From CALELF01 sp045617925 (GTDB taxonomy: Bacteria; Synergistota; Synergistia; Synergistales; Synergistaceae): a DNA stretch of 37,127 nucleotides. Shown here in pieces: positions 32,344 through 37,127 of this stretch (positions are counted from its first letter, which is position 1; every line of letters begins with the position of its first letter). The notes under the pieces were generated by a model. It was not told where the DNA came from, made no database searches, and was given only the letters and a program-made list of their open reading frames with translations. The stretch covers positions 1-37,127 of the forward strand of contig JAZLJR010000018.1 of assembly GCA_045617925.1 (NCBI GenBank). Direction: 5' to 3'. A program made the translations under genes and the position numbers.

Positions 32344-33262
32344 CAATAATGACGATATCTTTAATTTTAAAGCGGGTTTCGTTGCAATACTTGGAAGACC
32401 AAATGTAGGAAAATCTTCTTACATTAACGCACTATTAGGAGAGCATGTTCTAGCGGTTTCTGAAAAGCCACAAACGACTCGTAATTCTTTACGGTGTATT
32501 TATACAGACGCAACTAAGCAAATAGTCTTTGTTGATACTCCTGGTATCCATGTTCCGAAACACGCTTTAGGTGAATTTATGATAAAGGAAGCTGAAGATG
32601 CACTTTCGTGTGTTGATGCAGTTTGTTATGTTGTAGAGGCGACAGACAGGTCAATTGGTGAAAAAGACAAAATGATAATTTCTGCCCTTAGGGAAATGAA
32701 TCGCCCTGTAATTTTACTTGTAAACAAAGCAGACAAATTGACAAAAATCGCTGATTGGCAAAAGGTGGTTGAAATTTATAAAACTGAGCTAGATATCAAG
32801 GATTCTATTTGTGTTTCTGCAAAAAACGAAATTGGCATAAAAGAATCTGCAGAGGTTATAGCTAAATTTTTACCCAATCAACCAGCCATTTATCCAAGTG
32901 ATATGCTTATGGATTCTACAGAAAGATTTCTCGTTGCTGAAATAATCCGCGAAAGTATATTTACCCACACAAGAGAAGAAGTGCCACATAATGTTGCGGT
33001 TATAATTGATGAATTCAAGAGCCCTGATGAATACGATGTCAAAATTGCAAGCATAAGAGCGACAATTATCGTCGCTAGACCTGGGCAAAAAGCTATAATT
33101 ATTGGTCACGGCGGTTCAATGTTGAAGGATATTGGGACAGATGCACGAGAAAAATTAGAAAAACAACTTGGATATAAAATTTTCTTAAGCCTTTGGGTCA
33201 AGGTGAAGCCCGATTGGCAAAAAAAAATTGAAGAACTGCGTCATTTAGGGTATGTGTTGTGA
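32333..33262 (+). CDS. era: GTPase Era
   Basis: 309 residues. The G1 motif GRPNVGKS is at 21-28, followed by the G2 region KPQTTRNSLRCIYTD, G3 DTPG, G4 NKAD and a C-terminal KH domain around PGQKAIIIGHGGSMLKDIG. Era binds the 3' end of 16S rRNA in 30S assembly. The ATG at 32333 overlaps the ybeY end; the in-frame TTG at 32324 has AAGG closer to it and remains possible. The stop shares four bases with the recO start. Confidence 0.97.
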   Translation: MKNNNNDDIFNFKAGFVAILGRPNVGKSSYINALLGEHVLAVSEKPQTTRNSLRCIYTDATKQIVFVDTPGIHVPKHALGEFMIKEAEDALSCVDAVCYVVEATDRSIGEKDKMIISALREMNRPVILLVNKADKLTKIADWQKVVEIYKTELDIKDSICVSAKNEIGIKESAEVIAKFLPNQPAIYPSDMLMDSTERFLVAEIIRESIFTHTREEVPHNVAVIIDEFKSPDEYDVKIASIRATIIVARPGQKAIIIGHGGSMLKDIGTDAREKLEKQLGYKIFLSLWVKVKPDWQKKIEELRHLGYVL

Positions 33263-33954
33263 TAGATTTACCTCAAGGTGATTATGTATATAAAGGAACT
33301 ATCCTAAAGCAAAATAGAGATAGTGAAGCACTCTTGGTATTCTTGATGGACATTGGAAAAACTTGGATTTTTGTTCAAGGCAAGGGGCGTAACAGATTTC
33401 TTGGTGCAACAGAACCAATGATTTGGGGCGAGTTTAATACATATAAAAATTCACATGGATTGTTCCTTAAAAATGTAAATATAAAGAATGATTTTCTGTC
33501 GTTAAGACAGAGTGCAACTAGTCTTTTTCTTGCGACAAAAATATATGGTGTTGTGGCGGACAAACTTCCATTTGAATTAAAAAACAACAGCTTATTACGG
33601 AGTCTCTATGATACACTCGTATTAATTGATGAAGGTGCATCTGGAGAGGCTACAAACTTTAGATTTATTGCAAAGTTTCTTTCTTCCTATGGTATAATGC
33701 CGTCATTTCATGTTTGCACGGATTGTGGTAGTGCAATACATGATGTTGCACATTTGTCTAGCCGAGGCATATTCTGTGGTAAGTGTGCAAGCCCTGGTGA
33801 CTTGCACTTGGAGTTAAATGATTTGATTGATGTGCATAAAGCTTTATGCCTAGATCACAATGATTTTGTTAGTTGGTGTAAATCTGCCAATTACACTAAT
33901 AAACTTGGCAAATGTTCGAAGATATTAGAAAATTATTTTGACAGAATGAAATAA
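33259..33954 (+). CDS. recO: DNA repair protein RecO
   Basis: 231 residues from a GTG that overlaps the era stop (GTGA). An N-terminal OB-fold (YKGTILKQNRDSEALLVFLMDIGK, FVQGKGRNRF) is followed by a helical domain and a zinc finger with C153, C156, C173 and C176 (CTDCGSAIH...FCGKCA). RecO helps load RecA on SSB-coated single strands with RecR. Sequence similarity to RecO is low as usual in the family; the zinc finger and the era-recO-glyQ position support the call. Confidence 0.9.
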   Translation: MIDLPQGDYVYKGTILKQNRDSEALLVFLMDIGKTWIFVQGKGRNRFLGATEPMIWGEFNTYKNSHGLFLKNVNIKNDFLSLRQSATSLFLATKIYGVVADKLPFELKNNSLLRSLYDTLVLIDEGASGEATNFRFIAKFLSSYGIMPSFHVCTDCGSAIHDVAHLSSRGIFCGKCASPGDLHLELNDLIDVHKALCLDHNDFVSWCKSANYTNKLGKCSKILENYFDRMK

Positions 33955-33973
33955 AATTTGGAGGAGATAAAAA

Positions 33974-34870
33974 TTGAATTTTCAAGAAATTGTAATGAAG
34001 TTGCAGAGTTATTGGGCTTCACAAGGTTGTGTCATACAACAGCCTTACGATCTTGAGGTTGGTGCGGGAACAATGAATCCAGCAACTACGCTTCGTGTGT
34101 TGGGACCTGAACCATGGCGTGTTGCTTATGTCGAGCCTTCTCGTCGCCCAACAGATGGACGTTATGGAGAAAATCCAAACAGACTTCAGCATTATTATCA
34201 ATATCAGGTTATCATTAAGCCAGCTCCTGCTAACATTCAAGACCTCTATATAGAAAGTTTGCGTGAACTTGGAATAAAACCGGAAGAACATGACATTCGT
34301 TTTGTGGAAGATGACTGGGAAAATCCAACCACTGGTGCTTGGGGGCTTGGTTGGGAAGTTTGGTTAGATGGTATGGAAGTAACACAATTTACATATTTCC
34401 AGCAAATGGGTGGCGTTGATATGGAAGTTGTGCCAGCAGAAATTACCTATGGTATTGAACGAATTGCAATGTTTGTTCAAGGTGTTAATAATGTATATGA
34501 CCTGGATTGGGTTGGAAGCATTAAATATGGAGATGTTCATCATCAGGGTGAAGTGGAGCATTCGACCTATAATTTTGAAGTAGCAGATACAGAAATGCTT
34601 TTTGATTTGTTTAATAAATTTGAGCATGAGTCTAAAAGTGTTCTTGCTAAGGGATTAGTTTTGCCTGCCTACGATTATGTTTTGAAATGCTCACATTCCT
34701 TTAACTTGCTAGATGCAAGAAATGCAATTAGTGTTACGGAAAGAACTAGCTATATTGGGCGTGTCCGTGCACTTGCTTCTGCATGTTGCAAAGCCTATGT
34801 TGAGCAGCGTGAAGCAATGGGCTATCCTCTATTGGGAAAATTTGATTCTTTTGAGAATGATGGTGAATAA
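33974..34870 (+). CDS. glyQ: Glycyl-tRNA synthetase alpha subunit
   Basis: 298 residues of the catalytic alpha subunit of the heterotetrameric bacterial GlyRS. FQEIVMKLQSYWASQGCVIQQPYDLEVGAGTMNPAT, LGPEPWRVAYVEPSRRPTDGRYGENPNRLQHYYQ and WEVWLDGMEVTQFTYFQQ are class II signatures of this family. It starts with TTG at 33974, supported by GGAGGAG 7 bases upstream and by the conserved N-terminus; no in-frame ATG fits. It lies 19 bases after recO and 2 bases before glyS. Confidence 0.98.
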   Translation: MNFQEIVMKLQSYWASQGCVIQQPYDLEVGAGTMNPATTLRVLGPEPWRVAYVEPSRRPTDGRYGENPNRLQHYYQYQVIIKPAPANIQDLYIESLRELGIKPEEHDIRFVEDDWENPTTGAWGLGWEVWLDGMEVTQFTYFQQMGGVDMEVVPAEITYGIERIAMFVQGVNNVYDLDWVGSIKYGDVHHQGEVEHSTYNFEVADTEMLFDLFNKFEHESKSVLAKGLVLPAYDYVLKCSHSFNLLDARNAISVTERTSYIGRVRALASACCKAYVEQREAMGYPLLGKFDSFENDGE

Positions 34871-34872
34871 AA

Positions 34873-36936
34873 ATGTCAGAGATACTTTTTGAAATTGGAA
34901 CAGAAGAAATTCCTGCACGCTTTATGAAGCAAACCCTTGCAGATATAGAGTCTAACGCAAAGAAGAAATTGGCAGAGGCAAAGGTTACGTACAAAGATCT
35001 TACTGTTAAATCTACTCCTAGCCGTCTTGTTCTTCAAGTGCATAGTGTTGCTACTACTACAGAGACTGCTAAAGAGGTTTTTAAAGGACCAGCTGCAAAA
35101 GCTGCCTATGACGAAGCTGGAAATTTTAGCAAGGCAGCTATCGGTTTTGCCAAAAGTAAAGGGCTTGAGGCAAGCGATTTAAAAGTTGCAGATATTGCCG
35201 GTGGACAATATCTTGTGGCAGAGGTAGTAAAAGAAGGTCAGCCTACGGAAGAACTTTTACCAGAAATATTAAGAGGAATTGCCGCGGAACTTACTTTTCC
35301 CAAAAATATGTATTGGAAGGAAAAAACGACTCGTTTTGCTAGACCTGTTCGTTGGCTTGTTGCCCTATACGACGATCGTGTTATACAGTTTGAATTTGCT
35401 GGGCTAGCAACATCGCGCTTTAGCCGTGGACATCGTTTTATGGGAGCAAAAAACGTTCAGCTTGATTTTGCATCTGATTACGATAAAAAAATGAAAGAAA
35501 ATTTTGTTATCACGGACCCAAGGGAAAGGGCTAAGATGATATTATCTGGAATAGCGGATATTGAAAAGCAGCTTGGAGCAAAGGTTTCTGTTGACCAAGA
35601 GCTATTACACGAGAACGTGCACTTGAACGAATATCCTGTCCCATTTTTGGGCACTTTTGATGAAGAATTTTTAGCAATTCCACAGGAAGTCTCAATTCTC
35701 TCAATGGTTACTAATCAAAAATACTTCCCCGTTACAGATGACAGAGGTAAATTAATGCCTTACTTTGTCGGTGTTTCAAATAACATTGTCAAGGATATGT
35801 CAGTTGTTCAAGATGGGAATGAGCGAGTATTACGAGCTCGCTTATATGATGCACTGTTCTTTTGGAATGAGGATGCAAAGAAATCTCTTGATGAAATGGC
35901 AGATAGCCTAAAAAATGTTACATACCAACAGCAACTAGGAAGCCTTTATGATAAGGTTCAAAGAGTTAAGGAAATTGCTTTGTTCTTAGCAGAAAAACTG
36001 AATTTAAATCTTTCAACTGATATTCTTTCTCGTGCATGCGATTTAGCAAAGGCAGACCTAGTAAGCAATATGGTATATGAATTTTCAGATGTTCAAGGTG
36101 TTATGGGAAGAGAGTATGCACGTAGGGCAGGTGAAAGAGAAGAAGTCGCACTTGCACTTTATGAGCAATATCTTCCAAAACAGGCAGGCGGTGAATTACC
36201 CACACAAATCTACGGAGCTTTACTTGGCTTGGCAGAAAGATTTGATACATTAGTTGCAATCTATAAAATTGGTGCAGAACCAACAAGTCAGGCAGACCCT
36301 TACGGACTTCGCCGTGCAGCAAGGACAATAAATGAACTAATCTGGGGGCTTAACCTTGATGTAGATCTCAAGGAAGTATTTAATTTTGCATCTGATTTAT
36401 TAAATTTAGAAAATGACAGACTGGAAAAATTATTATTATTCATAAAGCAAAGAACTCAAATACAGTTGAAAGAACGTGGACTTGCCTTAAGCTCTATCAC
36501 TTTAGCATCGGAGAACCAGGCTGCAAGACCACTTCAGTCACTGAAGATGGCATCTGTTCTTACGAAGAATGCAGATGACACATGGTTTGCGGATCTTGTT
36601 ACTGCTGCTGTTCGTGTCAAAAATATTGTAGCAAAACAGTCTGTTTCTAATGAGCTTGCCATTGATAAAAAGCTCTTCGTATTAGATGAAGAAAAGAAAC
36701 TTTACACAGAGCTTAAGAATGCTAATGTTGATGCGGACAAGGCAATTACGTCATGCGATTGGGATACACTTGCAAAGACAATGGCTGAAATGTCACCCGT
36801 TATTACAGAATTTTTTGACAAGGTGCTTGTTATGGATAAAGATGAAGCCGTTAGACAAAATAGACTTGCTCTGTTGAAAGCTTGTGATATTTTCTTCGGT
36901 AAAATTGGAGATTTTTCGTTGTTAAAGCAAAATTAA
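34873..36936 (+). CDS. glyS: Glycyl-tRNA synthetase beta subunit
   Basis: 687 residues, normal for the beta subunit, which binds tRNA-Gly. It starts with the family signature LFEIGTEEIPARFM, then VFKGPAAKAAYDEAGN, FPKNMYWKEKTTRFARPVRWLVAL, HRFMGAKNV, YPVPFLGTFDEEFLAIPQEV, the long helical HD-like region (LAKADLVSNMVYEFSDVQGVMGREYA) and ADPYGLRRAA before the anticodon-binding-like C-terminus. It is the last gene of the operon, followed 27 bases later by a strong terminator. Confidence 0.98.
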   Translation: MSEILFEIGTEEIPARFMKQTLADIESNAKKKLAEAKVTYKDLTVKSTPSRLVLQVHSVATTTETAKEVFKGPAAKAAYDEAGNFSKAAIGFAKSKGLEASDLKVADIAGGQYLVAEVVKEGQPTEELLPEILRGIAAELTFPKNMYWKEKTTRFARPVRWLVALYDDRVIQFEFAGLATSRFSRGHRFMGAKNVQLDFASDYDKKMKENFVITDPRERAKMILSGIADIEKQLGAKVSVDQELLHENVHLNEYPVPFLGTFDEEFLAIPQEVSILSMVTNQKYFPVTDDRGKLMPYFVGVSNNIVKDMSVVQDGNERVLRARLYDALFFWNEDAKKSLDEMADSLKNVTYQQQLGSLYDKVQRVKEIALFLAEKLNLNLSTDILSRACDLAKADLVSNMVYEFSDVQGVMGREYARRAGEREEVALALYEQYLPKQAGGELPTQIYGALLGLAERFDTLVAIYKIGAEPTSQADPYGLRRAARTINELIWGLNLDVDLKEVFNFASDLLNLENDRLEKLLLFIKQRTQIQLKERGLALSSITLASENQAARPLQSLKMASVLTKNADDTWFADLVTAAVRVKNIVAKQSVSNELAIDKKLFVLDEEKKLYTELKNANVDADKAITSCDWDTLAKTMAEMSPVITEFFDKVLVMDKDEAVRQNRLALLKACDIFFGKIGDFSLLKQN

Positions 36937-36963
36937 TATTTATTAATATTTATTATGTTTTAA

Positions 36964-37007
36964 TTACAAAAAAAAGATGAAGCGTATGCTTCATCTTTTT
37001 TTTGTAA
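36964..37007. terminator. Bidirectional terminator after glyS
   Basis: A perfect 20-bp stem (36964-36983 with 36988-37007) with a 4-base loop, containing eight A on one arm and eight T on the other. It ends the glyS operon and the minus-strand gene coming from the right. Confidence 0.92.
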
Positions 37008-37008
37008 T

Positions 37009-37127
37009 TTATCGTTTGAGTGCAAATGACCTTTCTATTACTTGTTGTAAAAATTGTGGAAATTCAAGCCCAAATGCCCTAGCTGCTTTTGGAACTAGGC
37101 TTGTAGCGGTCATACCTGGTGCTGTAT
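37009..37127 (-). CDS. C-terminal end of an unidentified gene (runs off the right edge)
   Basis: An open minus-strand frame enters from the right edge and stops with TAA at 37011-37009, just before the shared terminator. The 38 visible residues include TAPGMTATSLVPKAARAFGL and end QQVIERSFALKR. The position relative to the terminator and the coding-like composition support a real gene. The fragment is too short for me to recognise the family. Confidence 0.6.
   Translation of the reverse strand, partial: TAPGMTATSLVPKAARAFGLEFPQFLQQVIERSFALKR

Noticed and set aside
1..37127. CRISPR arrays, insertion sequences, prophage, integrase/attachment sites
   Set aside because: No repeat-spacer array, transposase, terminal inverted repeats or phage structural genes were seen. 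Long perfect inverted repeats found are all intergenic terminators.

Overview
The window is AT-rich and tightly packed. It looks like a diderm Firmicute (Negativicutes-like). Gene content and order are firmicute: an L10-leader-controlled rplJ-rplL, a phoH / 7TM-HD / ybeY / era / recO / glyQ / glyS operon, and promoters close to the sigma-A consensus. Outer-membrane functions are also encoded: a TonB-dependent receptor, an LpxL/HtrB-type lipid A acyltransferase and a periplasmic LolA-like protein. An Rnf complex, a TAXI solute-binding protein and much cobalamin metabolism fit an anaerobe. I cannot name the genus.

Layout. 1-304 (-) is the N-terminus of RnfC. 305-829 holds divergent promoters and a long, hairpin-rich RNA leader ending in a terminator just before a polyamine operon. 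830-6682 (+) encodes an arginine decarboxylase, spermidine synthase, carboxynorspermidine dehydrogenase, carboxynorspermidine decarboxylase and agmatine deiminase. 6714-7895 (-) is rplJ-rplL with its L10 leader and promoter. 7956-10211 (-) is a TonB receptor behind a cobalamin riboswitch. 10236-11319 (+) is an orphan TAXI protein, followed by a lone prepilin-like gene (-). 11869-18195 (+) is a putative operon gltX, CobS-like pseudoenzyme, HAD phosphatase, metF, metH. 18227-19072 (-) is the lipid A acyltransferase. Then come tRNA-Gln(CTG) and tRNA-Glu(CTC), a CorC-type protein, a TIGR02757 protein and a LolA-like protein (+), mntP (-), and a divergent FtsZ followed by a metallopeptidase-like protein whose HExxH histidines are arginines (+). 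24781-28354 (-) is a cobalamin nucleotide-loop operon: a TIM-barrel protein, cobT, cobU, cobS and a second short CobU-like gene. 28482-36936 (+) is the nifU-like / phoH / 7TM-HD / ybeY / era / recO / glyQ / glyS operon. The C-terminal end of an unidentified minus-strand gene closes the window.

How it works together. Cobalamin is the recurrent theme: uptake at the outer membrane under riboswitch control, nucleotide-loop assembly (CobT, CobU, CobS), and use by a B12-dependent MetH fed by MetF. The polyamine operon can take arginine to agmatine and N-carbamoylputrescine, and can make (nor)spermidine through the carboxyaminopropyl route. Two enzymes one would expect, AguB and SpeD, are not in the window.

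The least ordinary items are the polyamine-operon leader RNA with its tandem hairpins, the CobS homologue that has lost its metal-binding aspartates beside metF-metH, and the FtsZ-like / dead-metallopeptidase pair. Everything was read by eye; no similarity searches or folding calculations were run.
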